A DNA stretch of 64,000 nt from Dorea longicatena (GTDB taxonomy: Bacteria > Bacillota > Clostridia > Lachnospirales > Lachnospiraceae): assembly GCF_024168045.1 (NCBI RefSeq), contig NZ_CP100126.1, positions 203,501 through 267,500 on the forward strand, given 5' to 3'. The position numbers and the translations under genes are program-made. Positions 52,977 through 61,798 of this stretch are shown here, in pieces. Numbering within the stretch: position 1 is the stretch's first letter; each line of letters begins with the position of its first letter. The notes beneath the pieces were generated by a model. That model was given only the letters and a program-made list of their open reading frames with translations. It was not told the origin of the DNA and ran no database searches.

Positions 52977-54127
52977 CAGCAAAAGAAAAAATGACTGCTC
53001 CGATTGCATCTGTTGGCGCAGATGTGGAACAGTCATCAAGTAATAAATTAACCAACCAAAGTATAGCAGATTTGCCCGGTAAGGGCAATCTGCAAGCCAC
53101 AAATAATGCGGAAAATACAGCAAAATCAGCAAATAAAAAGAATCTAGATGATCTGGAAACAGTTTCTATGATGGAATTATACGATACTGCATATCCACCA
53201 AAATTGCCGATTGTAGATGGACTTCTGTATAACGGAACTTATCTGTTTGTTGGTTCGCCGAAAATTGGAAAATCATTCTTTATGGCACAGATCGGGTATC
53301 ACATCAGTAAAGGACTTCCATTGTGGGGCTTTTCAGTCAGACAGGGAACGGTTCTGTATCTGGCATTGGAAGATGATTATGCAAGGTTGCAAAAGCGGTT
53401 ATCACAGATGTTTGGAATGGAAGGCAGTGAGAATTTTTATTTCGCTACAAAATCAAAATCGCTCAATGACGGACTGGAAAAACAGCTTGTAACGTTTGTA
53501 ACAGAGCATAAAGACGCAAGATTGATTATCATTGATACTCTTCAGAAGGTTCGAGAGGTCGGTGGAGATAAATTCAGTTATGCCAGCGATTACGAAATTG
53601 TAACGAAGCTGAAAGCATTCAGCGATAAATATGGTATCTGTTTTCTGGTTGTGCATCATACAAGGAAAATGGAATCTTCAGATAGTTTTGATATGATTTC
53701 TGGCACAAATGGATTGCTTGGAGCTGCGGATGGAGCGTTCGTCATGCAGAAAGAAAAACGGACAGATAATAAGGCAGTTCTGGAAGTGGCAGGACGTGAC
53801 CAGCAGGATCAGAAACTATGGTTGAACTTTAACCGGGAGAGATGTGTCTGGGAACTTATCAAGACAGAGACAGAACTTTGGAAAGAACCAGAAGATCCAG
53901 TGTTGGAAAAAATCAAAGAGCTTGTAACAGAAACTACGCCAGAGTGGGCAGGAACAGCAACAGAGCTTGTGGAAGTATTGCAGGTGGAAATGCAGCCGAA
54001 CGCATTATCACGAAAATTAAATGTCAGCCTTGAACGATTGATTCTGGAATATGGAATCCAGTATAAAGCGGAACGAGGACATGATGGAAGAAAGATCAGA
54101 TTAGCCTTTGTTGGAAACCAAGTGTGA
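52973..54127 (+). CDS. RepA-like AAA_25 helicase/primase-type ATPase
   Basis: 384 residues with an AAA_25/RecA-like core: Walker A GSPKIGKSF (about 96-104), TVLYLALEDDYARLQKRL, and Walker B RLIIIDTL. Related to RSF1010 RepA helicase and common in Clostridia mobilizable islands, where it may allow replication of the excised circle. The C-terminal part looks like a winged helix (LSRKLNVSLERLI). Its TGA stop lies in the first iteron of the array that follows. Confidence 0.83.
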   Translation: MTAKEKMTAPIASVGADVEQSSSNKLTNQSIADLPGKGNLQATNNAENTAKSANKKNLDDLETVSMMELYDTAYPPKLPIVDGLLYNGTYLFVGSPKIGKSFFMAQIGYHISKGLPLWGFSVRQGTVLYLALEDDYARLQKRLSQMFGMEGSENFYFATKSKSLNDGLEKQLVTFVTEHKDARLIIIDTLQKVREVGGDKFSYASDYEIVTKLKAFSDKYGICFLVVHHTRKMESSDSFDMISGTNGLLGAADGAFVMQKEKRTDNKAVLEVAGRDQQDQKLWLNFNRERCVWELIKTETELWKEPEDPVLEKIKELVTETTPEWAGTATELVEVLQVEMQPNALSRKLNVSLERLILEYGIQYKAERGHDGRKIRLAFVGNQV

Positions 54128-54205
54128 CGATATGTGACGGTTGTGACGGTATTTTATATAGCGTGTCAGTAGTGAAAATATCGTCACTATCGTCACGACC
54201 GTCAC
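54124..54205. repeat. Inverted array of six short iterons
   Basis: GTGACGR at 54124, 54134 and 54143 on the plus strand, and YCGTCAC at 54181, 54190 and 54199 on the opposite strand. Spacing is 9-10 bases, about one helical turn, with an AT-rich centre (54150-54180). Layout of a replication origin or of a control site next to a RepA-like gene. Confidence 0.75.
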
Positions 54206-54218
54206 GGAAAGGAGAAAC

Positions 54219-54461
54219 ATGGAAAGAAAATTACAGGTGCAGATACCAAAAGATTTATTACTGGCATTGTTCCAGTATCATCTTGCCGGGAATGAGGAAT
54301 ATCAACCGGAGATAGAAAAAGCATTGATGGAAAAATTAGACAGTATGGTAAGACGTCAGTTATATACAACATTCAAAACAGCACCAACCGAGGAAGAACG
54401 GGAAAAGGCAAGACAAGAGTATTTGGATAAGTGTGGAATGCATGAGAACTTTCGTTGGTAA
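54219..54461 (+). CDS. Small conserved island protein
   Basis: 80 residues, helical: LQVQIPKDLLLALFQYHLAG and a charged tail. No recognised function; such a gene commonly follows the helicase in related islands. AAAGGAG precedes the ATG and the gene starts 14 bases after the iteron array. Confidence 0.65.
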   Translation: MERKLQVQIPKDLLLALFQYHLAGNEEYQPEIEKALMEKLDSMVRRQLYTTFKTAPTEEEREKARQEYLDKCGMHENFRW

Positions 54462-54635
54462 AGATTCTGCTTGATGACCTTATGACAGGAGCGTGCCACG
54501 CACCTGTAAATAGCAGACAAAGAGAAGGTTTGTAAGGTGTAGCCGGTAGTTGATTGGCGAAGAAAAAACTTTTCAAAAGGGGGCCCTGATTCAGGGCGTC
54601 CCTGCGGAAATGATAAATGAAGGGAGAATGACACC
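54462..54635. other. Gap with small hairpins
   Basis: CAGGAGCGTG / CACGCACCTG (near 54486-54508) and GCCCTGA / TCAGGGC (near 54584-54599) can form hairpins. No gene seen. Confidence 0.4.
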
Positions 54636-54863
54636 ATGAGAGAAGGAAGATTAGGTTACAACAGTTATAACAAAAGATATGGATTATTGTCCTCAGACTT
54701 ATGGATTGATCCAGGATTTCACTGCGGAGAATGTCTGGAAGTTCTAGTTGATAATCAGTGGGTAAAGACACGAATGGAAATGAATCTGGCGAGAGAATGG
54801 TATTTGGTTGGAACACCATATTGTGGAGATCTGGAGTATGTACGGGCAAGGATACAGGAATAA
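54636..54863 (+). CDS. DUF5348 family island protein
   Basis: 75 residues, small beta-rich protein: RLGYNSYNKRYGLLSSDLWI, CGECLEVLVDNQWVKTRMEM, and a WYLVGTPYCGDLEY end. This family is widespread in Lachnospiraceae mobile elements; its function is unknown. GGGAG lies upstream. Confidence 0.8.
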   Translation: MREGRLGYNSYNKRYGLLSSDLWIDPGFHCGECLEVLVDNQWVKTRMEMNLAREWYLVGTPYCGDLEYVRARIQE

Positions 54864-55178
54864 AGCAGACAGAAAGAGAAATAGCCGCTTGGTTGTTAGT
54901 GATAAAAAATAAGCCCGGATACGGGCAGAAAAAAGAGGGCGGATACGCCCAAAATGAAAGGAAAAAGCCAAGTTGTGGTAGATGTAAGAAGCATCTCACA
55001 AAGCCCTCGGCGTTTGAGAGCGAAATACACCCATCGCACAAACTTCGTTTATGCTCTGTGTATTTCGCCCTGCCGGGAGCTAATATAGCCGGAAACGGCA
55101 GTTAGTTCGTAAACGGATGCCGATTCATCCACTCACAAATGAAATGGCGGAATTTATTTTGCCGAAGACAAGGAGGGA
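54864..55178. other. Probable oriT region upstream of the relaxase
   Basis: No credible gene. Two GATA-loop hairpins, GCCCG-GATA-CGGGC (about 54911-54925) and GGGCG-GATA-CGCCC (about 54938-54951). Then an 11-bp inverted repeat GCGAAATACAC (55020-55030) / GTGTATTTCGC (55058-55068) encloses a smaller GCACAAAC / GTTTATGC hairpin. Repeats of this kind next to mobA-like genes are typical of transfer origins. Confidence 0.6.
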
Positions 55179-56729
55179 GTGCCTATCGGAAGAAATTCAT
55201 TTATTCAAATGACAAAACTAAGCAATGTAAAAGGCAGAATCACTTATATATCCAGTCATGCAAAACAGGAAAATCTCTATGCAGTTTATGAAACTACAGA
55301 ACGGAAATTCTGGCGGGAACTTGCAAAATGTAATCAGGAAGAATTTGTAAAAAGCGGGACAGAAGGAAAATGCATTGAGGCAAGAGAATTGATTATTGCT
55401 TTGCCAGAGAGTTTCGCAGAATATCAGCCGGATAGATTGCTACAGCTTTTTACAAATCATTTTAAACAGAATTATGGAACAGAGTGTATTGCTGCTTTGC
55501 ACCACAATAAAAGAAAGACCAATTATCACATTCATTTGATATTTGCAGAACGGAAACTACTGGATGAACCAATCATTAAGACTGCCAACAGAAATATGTT
55601 TTATGATGAAAATGGAAAACATGTCCGAACCAAGAAAGAAATATTAGGAGAAGATGGAGAAATCCGGGAAGGCTGCCACATCGTAAAGAAGGGCGAGATT
55701 TATGAGAAGAAGTTGTTTACAGTTAAAGATGAACGGTTTAAAAGCAATTCCTTCCTTGATGAAGTGAAGCGTTCCTATACTGAACTGATTAATCTTTATG
55801 TGAAAGATGAAAACCAGAAGTTGCAGGTATTTCAACGTGGCAGCGTTTATCTTGCAACAAAGAAAATCGGGAAGCGTAATCCCAAAGCACTGGAAATCGA
55901 AGCGGATAATCGGAAACGCCAGGAATGGAATCGGGCGGTGGATATGGCACTGATTAGCGGCATTCAAGAGCCGCAGATTATGGAAGTGAAACAAAAAAGA
56001 ATTTCGGAGCCGATCAAGAGTGCAATTTCCCGGAAAGGAAGAAAACCAAACTTATTTGCAAAAGTTGTCGCAATGGCGATTGAGACATTGGAACTGATGA
56101 TAGAAACTGTACTTGTGAAAAAGTATAAGGAATCATTGGAGCAGAAAGAGCAATTACAGAAAACAGATGCTTCTGATATGGAGTCCGTAATGCCAGAAAC
56201 AGAACGAACAGAAGTAGAAATAAAAGAGCCAGTGGAAAGACAGCCAGAGCCAAAGCAGCCGGAAATGACAAGGCTAGCATCAAAATATCCGAGATTTTTT
56301 AAGATCAACAATGAACTGGAGCAGCAGAATAATGCAATTTACAAGAAAGAGAAACAGCGTGCTACTAAGAAAAAAGAATTGTCTGAGATCAAAGGCTGGT
56401 TTAAAGGAAGAAAGAAAAAAGAATTGCAGGAAGAAATCGATGATCTGACAAGCCAGATCCGGAATATGAAAGATTATCTTCCGAAGATTGTACAGAAAGT
56501 AGGCTATAGAAGTGTACAGGAATTTCTGAAAGACTTCAAAACAGCAAAGTCCGAGTACAATCAGTATCAGAAGGCAATCGCACAATGGCAACAAGAAACT
56601 GGAAAAGAGCCAGAGCCGCAGCCGCATGGTGTCAGGGCAAAGCTGGCAGCAAACAGAAAGAAAATAGAACAGGAACAGAAAAACACACAACGTACCCAAA
56701 ATCAGAGCAAGGATCGAGGGGCAAGATAG
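55179..56729 (+). CDS. MobA/MobL-family relaxase
   Basis: 516 residues. The relaxase domain fills about residues 1-250: FIQMTKLSNVKGRITYIS at the start, the acid-rich EARELIIALPE, and the metal-binding histidines in AALHHNKRKTNYHIHLIF (motif III HxH). The C-terminal half is a lysine/glutamate coiled coil. It nicks oriT and leads the strand into a recipient using a helper's secretion system. GTG start, close behind AGGAGGG. Confidence 0.88.
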   Translation: MPIGRNSFIQMTKLSNVKGRITYISSHAKQENLYAVYETTERKFWRELAKCNQEEFVKSGTEGKCIEARELIIALPESFAEYQPDRLLQLFTNHFKQNYGTECIAALHHNKRKTNYHIHLIFAERKLLDEPIIKTANRNMFYDENGKHVRTKKEILGEDGEIREGCHIVKKGEIYEKKLFTVKDERFKSNSFLDEVKRSYTELINLYVKDENQKLQVFQRGSVYLATKKIGKRNPKALEIEADNRKRQEWNRAVDMALISGIQEPQIMEVKQKRISEPIKSAISRKGRKPNLFAKVVAMAIETLELMIETVLVKKYKESLEQKEQLQKTDASDMESVMPETERTEVEIKEPVERQPEPKQPEMTRLASKYPRFFKINNELEQQNNAIYKKEKQRATKKKELSEIKGWFKGRKKKELQEEIDDLTSQIRNMKDYLPKIVQKVGYRSVQEFLKDFKTAKSEYNQYQKAIAQWQQETGKEPEPQPHGVRAKLAANRKKIEQEQKNTQRTQNQSKDRGAR

Positions 56730-56741
56730 GAGGACAAAATC

Positions 56742-57116
56742 ATGGAGAAACACATTATGGGAGAAAATGGCATCAGCTATACTTTGGGAGAGGATGGTCT
56801 GTATTATCCAGACCTGTACCTTCCGGAGGATACGGAGTATCCGATTGGAAAGTATGGAATGTTACGAAAGACGTATTTAAAGGAGCATCGGAAAGGGCTG
56901 TATCTGGAGCTGGTACTTGACGGGAAACTGAATGAGCATTTGCACCAGATTGACGAGGAGTGTCATCAGATGATGGATAGGCTGGTGGAGCAGATGAAAG
57001 AACAGCAGGGCGTGACAGAAGAATTGAAGATGCAGGATCCGATGGAATGGGTTGGGAGAATGAATAATATCCGGGCTTGTGCGGAGGAGATGATATTGAA
57101 AAAAATTGAATGTTAA
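56742..57116 (+). CDS. tnpV: Transposon-encoded protein TnpV
   Basis: 124 residues with the TnpV pattern YTLGEDGLYYPDLYLPED, then YGMLRKTYLKEHRKGLYLEL (in part). First described in Tn4451-type elements; its function is not established. GGAGG is eight bases upstream. It is the last gene of the mobility module; the cargo follows after an AT-rich gap. Confidence 0.83.
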   Translation: MEKHIMGENGISYTLGEDGLYYPDLYLPEDTEYPIGKYGMLRKTYLKEHRKGLYLELVLDGKLNEHLHQIDEECHQMMDRLVEQMKEQQGVTEELKMQDPMEWVGRMNNIRACAEEMILKKIEC

Positions 57117-57200
57117 AAATAGGATTGCGAATAATAAAGATATATCTTTATTATTGAAGATATATATAGTATGATATAAAAAAAAGATTGGAGAATGTAT

Positions 57201-59303
57201 ATGTCAGAGCAAACTATTCAAGAGGGATTATATTCAATACCGGTACAACTTGATAAATATATTTGTAGAAGTTTAGGAGCAACTACAATTAAAGATTTAG
57301 TAAAAAATAAAGAAGTCACAGGTCTTACAATTAAAGAATGCGACAAAATAAAAGCAAATAGGCCAGATGTATTAATTCTTAATAAAGATAAACAGATTGT
57401 AGTTTTTATAGAGATGAAAGAACCAGATAAATTAAAGACGGAAAAGCTTCAGCGATTAGCAAAATACCAAGAATTAGGAGTTGCAAGACAGGTAAAGGCA
57501 AAAATATATATGTTGTCGGATGGGGAAACTTTTATATGGATTAATCCTATTACAGGTGCTCGTATTACGGATGAAAATGATAAACCAATAACACGAAAGA
57601 TTAATCCAAAGAACTTGTCACCTGAGCAGAATAAGGAACTTGCTGAGTTTATAGATGATGTATGCTATTGTATAAATGATTCAAACAATAAAATAATGCC
57701 AAAGGAGTATATTGATCCAACGCCTTTGGCACAAAAAGTAGCACGTATCTTGCAGAATATGTCATTATCTTCAGCTAAAAATTCGCTATATACATTTGTA
57801 GAATTTTTTACTTTTAAATTTTTATCAGATATAAGCGTTTTAAGGGGGATTTATTCATTTGAAGGGATATATTCTGTTTATGCAGAACAGAGTTCAAAAG
57901 ATGCATTTATTCAATATCTGACTACAGTAAGAAAAAAATTATTAGAGCTTTTTCCATATAATCCAGAAGATGGAACAACAATAATAAATGGAAGAATTTT
58001 TCATACAGAGACAGATGATATCGGTAATCCTGTAATACATGAAAGTTCGGCGGATTGTTTTGGTAAGCTACTCGATTGTTTTAAAGAATATGAAGATGAA
58101 CATGGAAAGTTCTTATATATAAATAAAGATTTCAAATCAAAGCTTTTCGAAACTTTTATGAAAAATAGTACGGATAAAGATGGAATGGGGCAGTTTTTTA
58201 CACCGCTAAAAGTAGTGCAAGAGATGGTTCGCATGGTTGATGTAAAGGAAGGAATGAGTATATGTGATCCGGCATGCGGAGTTGGTAAATTTTTGCTTGA
58301 AGCAGCATCGAAAATTTCTTCACCATTTTATTTTGAAAATGGAAAGTTAAAAGCCAAAATTGAATTAGTAGGTATGGAAAAGAAAATGGAAGATAACACA
58401 TACGATTTAACAACAATACTTGCGAAATCAAACATGTTAATCTATTATTCGGACTTGTTTAAAAATAATTGTGATTCTATTGAAAAAATACAAGAATTAT
58501 CAGAACAACTGTTAAATAAAGTGATTACTTCCAGTCATACTACTTTAGGAACTTTAGAAAATTTATATTTAGACAAATATGATTTAATACTTGCTAATCC
58601 ACCATATTATCAGAGTGCTGCGATTAGTGAGGCGAGCAAGTCGGTTAAAATATATGGAACAGAGACTAAAGCATATACATCTGGAGGAAGAGGAATAGAG
58701 GCTCTTTTTACAGAATGGATTGTTAAGTCCATAAAGAAAGGTGGAATAGCGAATATTATATTGCCAGATGGTATCTTTACTAACATAGGAAATAATAAGT
58801 TAAAACAATTGATAATAGAAAATTGCTATATAGATAGTATTATTTCATTACCGGTGGGGACATTCTTCAATACTCCCAAAAAGACATTTATTCTTACAAT
58901 CCATAAACGTACGGAAGAAGAAATGAATAAGATACAGTCATATCCGGTTTATACATATCTTTGTAGTACAATAGGCGAAACTATGGATACTTATAGATTT
59001 GATATTGATGAAAATGATCTTCATGATGCGGTTGATTTATATAATTTGTATCGTGGAAATAAAGAAAATAAAATTGCAATATCTGCGGTAAATGATAATC
59101 CAAGAGCAAAATTAATTCCGGTAGATAAATTTGGAATCGAGGAGAATTGGAATATTGAACTGTTTTGGTCGGATGAAGAAAAAATAGAATTAGGTATTAA
59201 AAAGAAAGATACAATTATGTCATTAGAAGAATTTCACGGATATATATCAGAATTAATTGATGATATAAAAAATTATCAGGAGGCTATAGAATGCCTGAAG
59301 TAA
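57201..59303 (+). CDS. Fused restriction nuclease and N6-adenine methyltransferase (BcgI/type IIG-like)
   Basis: About 700 residues. The N-terminal domain carries a PD-(D/E)XK site: PDVLI (about 55-59) and EMK (71-73), resembling type I HsdR N-domains. The methyltransferase has DPACGVGKFLLEA (SAM-binding, about 356) and the catalytic NPPY (about 466). Next to a separate specificity gene, this is the BcgI-type arrangement, one RM chain plus one S chain. GGAG supports ATG 57201. The N-domain could also serve as a regulator; cleavage is not proven. Confidence 0.85.
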   Translation: MSEQTIQEGLYSIPVQLDKYICRSLGATTIKDLVKNKEVTGLTIKECDKIKANRPDVLILNKDKQIVVFIEMKEPDKLKTEKLQRLAKYQELGVARQVKAKIYMLSDGETFIWINPITGARITDENDKPITRKINPKNLSPEQNKELAEFIDDVCYCINDSNNKIMPKEYIDPTPLAQKVARILQNMSLSSAKNSLYTFVEFFTFKFLSDISVLRGIYSFEGIYSVYAEQSSKDAFIQYLTTVRKKLLELFPYNPEDGTTIINGRIFHTETDDIGNPVIHESSADCFGKLLDCFKEYEDEHGKFLYINKDFKSKLFETFMKNSTDKDGMGQFFTPLKVVQEMVRMVDVKEGMSICDPACGVGKFLLEAASKISSPFYFENGKLKAKIELVGMEKKMEDNTYDLTTILAKSNMLIYYSDLFKNNCDSIEKIQELSEQLLNKVITSSHTTLGTLENLYLDKYDLILANPPYYQSAAISEASKSVKIYGTETKAYTSGGRGIEALFTEWIVKSIKKGGIANIILPDGIFTNIGNNKLKQLIIENCYIDSIISLPVGTFFNTPKKTFILTIHKRTEEEMNKIQSYPVYTYLCSTIGETMDTYRFDIDENDLHDAVDLYNLYRGNKENKIAISAVNDNPRAKLIPVDKFGIEENWNIELFWSDEEKIELGIKKKDTIMSLEEFHGYISELIDDIKNYQEAIECLK

Positions 59304-60379
59304 GAAAACAATCTTTTTACATTTATGAAATATGTGATGTGGCTAATAGTGATAAAACCATTACGAAAATAAAGGCCAAAAATAATGTGGGAGAATATCC
59401 AGTTTATGCAGCAACAATAAACAAGCCATTTGCATATATTAATTTTTATAATAATGAAAAACCATGCTTGGTTGTAATTAATGATGGAGCGGCAGGATGT
59501 ACATATTTAGTTAATGATAATAAATATACAATAGGAAAACATGCTACGGGGCTAATTCCACATGATGGAATTGATATAAGATATTTGCAGAAAGTAGTAG
59601 AACCAATATTTACCAATATTGCTAAAGGATATGGATTAGGAAACTTGCCAAAAGCAGATATATTAAATACTAAAGTTGAAATTCCTGTTAATAAAGACGG
59701 AACTTTTAATTTAAATCTGCAGAAAGAGTTAGCAGAAAAATATTCAGTTATAGAGGAACAGAGAAATGTTCTTTTGCAAAAGAGAATGAAATTACAGAAT
59801 ATGTCTGTTATCCTGCCAGAGGATAAGAATATAAAATGGGCTCATCCGTTAGTTACTGATTTATTTTATCCTAAAGGCGGAAATGCTGACTTTACAAAAA
59901 CATGGGTGTCAAGAAATAAAGGAGAAATACCACTGTACTCAGGTACAACTACTAGTGAATATGCTAGAGTAAATATTGCTGAATACTCAGGAGAATATTT
60001 AACATGGTGTATTGATGGATTGGCTGGTTATATTATGTATCATAATGAGAAGTTCAGTATAACGTGCCATAGAGGCATTTTGTTACCAACAGATAAATGT
60101 GTAGATATTGATTTGAGATATATAAAATATGTGTTAGAACCTATTTTTAGAAAACGGAAAAAAGGAAGGGAAGGTGATATGGGTAAGAATGAATACACAT
60201 CACTAAAACCTATAGCAATAAAAAGAATGACAGATACTATACCTATTCCGGTTTCTGAGGATGGAAAATATGATTTTCAAAAACAAAAAGAATTGGCAGA
60301 TAAATATGAACAAATTGAAGAAATAAAGAGAAGTATCGCTCAAAAGATCTTAACCTTATCTGAAATAATAGTATTGTAG
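59291..60379 (+). CDS. Restriction-modification specificity subunit (HsdS-like)
   Basis: 362 residues in two repeated halves. Each has a target-recognition domain (first: GEYPVYAATINKPFAYINFY; second: GEIPLYSGTTTSEYARVNIA) and a helical spacer (QKELAEKYSVIEEQRNVLLQ; QKELADKYEQIEEIKRSIAQ). It would guide the upstream enzyme to a bipartite DNA site. It overlaps the upstream gene by 13 bases with GGAGG, so expression is coupled. Confidence 0.88.
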   Translation: MPEVRKQSFYIYEICDVANSDKTITKIKAKNNVGEYPVYAATINKPFAYINFYNNEKPCLVVINDGAAGCTYLVNDNKYTIGKHATGLIPHDGIDIRYLQKVVEPIFTNIAKGYGLGNLPKADILNTKVEIPVNKDGTFNLNLQKELAEKYSVIEEQRNVLLQKRMKLQNMSVILPEDKNIKWAHPLVTDLFYPKGGNADFTKTWVSRNKGEIPLYSGTTTSEYARVNIAEYSGEYLTWCIDGLAGYIMYHNEKFSITCHRGILLPTDKCVDIDLRYIKYVLEPIFRKRKKGREGDMGKNEYTSLKPIAIKRMTDTIPIPVSEDGKYDFQKQKELADKYEQIEEIKRSIAQKILTLSEIIVL

Positions 60380-60393
60380 GAGGAAATATCAAA

Positions 60394-60561
60394 ATGGCAC
60401 GAGAAAAAAAAGATGGACGACATATAAATTTGTATATTGAACGCGAAATAATAGAATCATTAGAAAAATATTGTGAAAGAATGGGACAAACGAAAACAGT
60501 TGCTATAGAGAGAGCTTTAAAGCAATATTTATCGGAATATCAAAATAACCAAGAAAAATAA
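60394..60561 (+). CDS. Small ribbon-helix-helix protein
   Basis: 55 residues: HINLYIEREIIESLEKYCER then MGQTKTVAIERALKQYLSEY, a CopG/MetJ-like DNA-binding pattern. GGAGG is nine bases upstream, and it starts 14 bases after the specificity subunit gene. It is probably a local repressor controlling the restriction genes, or an antitoxin-like regulator. Confidence 0.7.
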   Translation: MAREKKDGRHINLYIEREIIESLEKYCERMGQTKTVAIERALKQYLSEYQNNQEK

Positions 60562-60662
60562 TGTATTGAATAATATACTGTGTTTTCTGAAAATAAAGAG
60601 AAATACGGTTTATAGTGTTATTAGATTTAAGATAAATGAATGGCATTGAAAATAATTGAAAT

Positions 60663-60681
60663 CTCGCACCATTGGTGCGAG
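60663..60681. repeat. 19-bp palindrome in the leader of the DUF1016 gene
   Basis: CTCGCACCA-T-TGGTGCGAG, perfect 9-bp arms. The same palindrome, changed only at the central base, lies inside the gene at 60989-61007. It ends five bases before the GGAG ribosome site. Confidence 0.85.
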
Positions 60682-60697
60682 AAATGGAGACCAGAAT

Positions 60698-61723
60698 ATG
60701 GAAAAGAATGAAATTCGAGGGTATGAACCATTAGTTGAGGAATTAAAACAATTAATACATAAAAAACAATATCATGTGTTAAAAGTAATAAATGCAGAAA
60801 CTATCAATCTTTACTGGGAAATTGGAGAAGAGATTTATAAACAGCAGCAAGAAAAAGGATGGGGGAAATCTATTGTTCAGGTTTTATCAAGAGAATTACA
60901 AAAAGAATTCCCTGGAGCAAAGGGATATTCAGCAGCAAATTTGTGGAGAATGCGGAACTTCTATTTAACATATCGTCATTCAGAAAAACTCGCACCAATG
61001 GTGCGAGAAATTAGCTGGAGCAATAATATTATTATTATGGAGAAATGCAAAGACGATTTAGAACGAGAATTTTATATACAGATGGCAAAGCGTTATGGTT
61101 GGACAAAACGGGTTTTGACAAATTTTGTTGAGGCAAGGACTTATGAAAAGTATTTGCTAAACCAGACGAATTTTGATTTAACGATTCCAGAGGATAGAAG
61201 AATACAGGCGAAATTGGCTGTAAAAGACGAATATACTTTTGATTTTGCGGAATTATCTCCAGAATATTCGGAGCATGAACTGGAATTGCAATTGGTCAAT
61301 AATATCAGGGATTTTTTGATCGAGATGGGTGGAGATTTTACTTTTATAGGAAATCAATATCACTTAATGGCGGGGAATAGAGATTTATATATAGATCTTT
61401 TATTGTTTCATAGACGTTTGAGAAGTTTAGTTGCCATAGAACTAAAAATAGGAGAGTTTGAGGCAGAATATGCAGGAAAAATGCAATTATATTTGACAGC
61501 GTTGGATGAACAGATAAAGTTACCGGATGAAAATCCATCTATTGGAATTATTATATGCAAAAGCAAGGACAAGACATATGTAGAGTATGCTTTGAAAAAT
61601 ATTAATATGCCAATTGGTGTAGCTACATATCAGTTGAGAAATACATTGCCTGAAGAGATGAAGGAAATGTTACCAGAACCGGAAGAAATTGTAAAGAGAT
61701 TAAAAGTATTTGAGAAATTGTAA
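60698..61723 (+). CDS. DUF1016 (YhcG-type) PD-(D/E)XK nuclease family protein
   Basis: 341 residues: N-terminal DUF1016_N (about 1-150; NLYWEIGEEIYKQQQEKGWG and YSAANLWRMRNFY), then the C-terminal nuclease-like domain with DLYIDLLLFHRRL and VAIELKIGEFEAEYAGKM, whose D...ELK residues fit PD-(D/E)XK. Members occur in defence islands and with restriction systems; their biochemical role is not settled. ATG 60698 is supported by GGAG eight bases upstream; the frame open to 60656 crosses the palindrome and is not needed. Confidence 0.87.
   Translation: MEKNEIRGYEPLVEELKQLIHKKQYHVLKVINAETINLYWEIGEEIYKQQQEKGWGKSIVQVLSRELQKEFPGAKGYSAANLWRMRNFYLTYRHSEKLAPMVREISWSNNIIIMEKCKDDLEREFYIQMAKRYGWTKRVLTNFVEARTYEKYLLNQTNFDLTIPEDRRIQAKLAVKDEYTFDFAELSPEYSEHELELQLVNNIRDFLIEMGGDFTFIGNQYHLMAGNRDLYIDLLLFHRRLRSLVAIELKIGEFEAEYAGKMQLYLTALDEQIKLPDENPSIGIIICKSKDKTYVEYALKNINMPIGVATYQLRNTLPEEMKEMLPEPEEIVKRLKVFEKL
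60989..61007. repeat. Copy of the 19-bp palindrome inside the DUF1016 gene
   Basis: CTCGCACCA-A-TGGTGCGAG. It encodes LAPMVRE in the N-terminal domain. Both copies are followed by AAAT or AAATT. Confidence 0.85.
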
Positions 61724-61798
61724 TGATGGATTGATGGGGAACTAAATGAACAATGACGGATTAACGATGGATTAACACAAGTGAGAAGGAGCGAGCAT

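Noticed and set aside
54758..55105. 115-codon plus-strand frame downstream of the DUF5348 gene
   Set aside because: It overlaps the DUF5348 gene and the oriT-like hairpins, has no ribosome site, and its composition follows the repeats.
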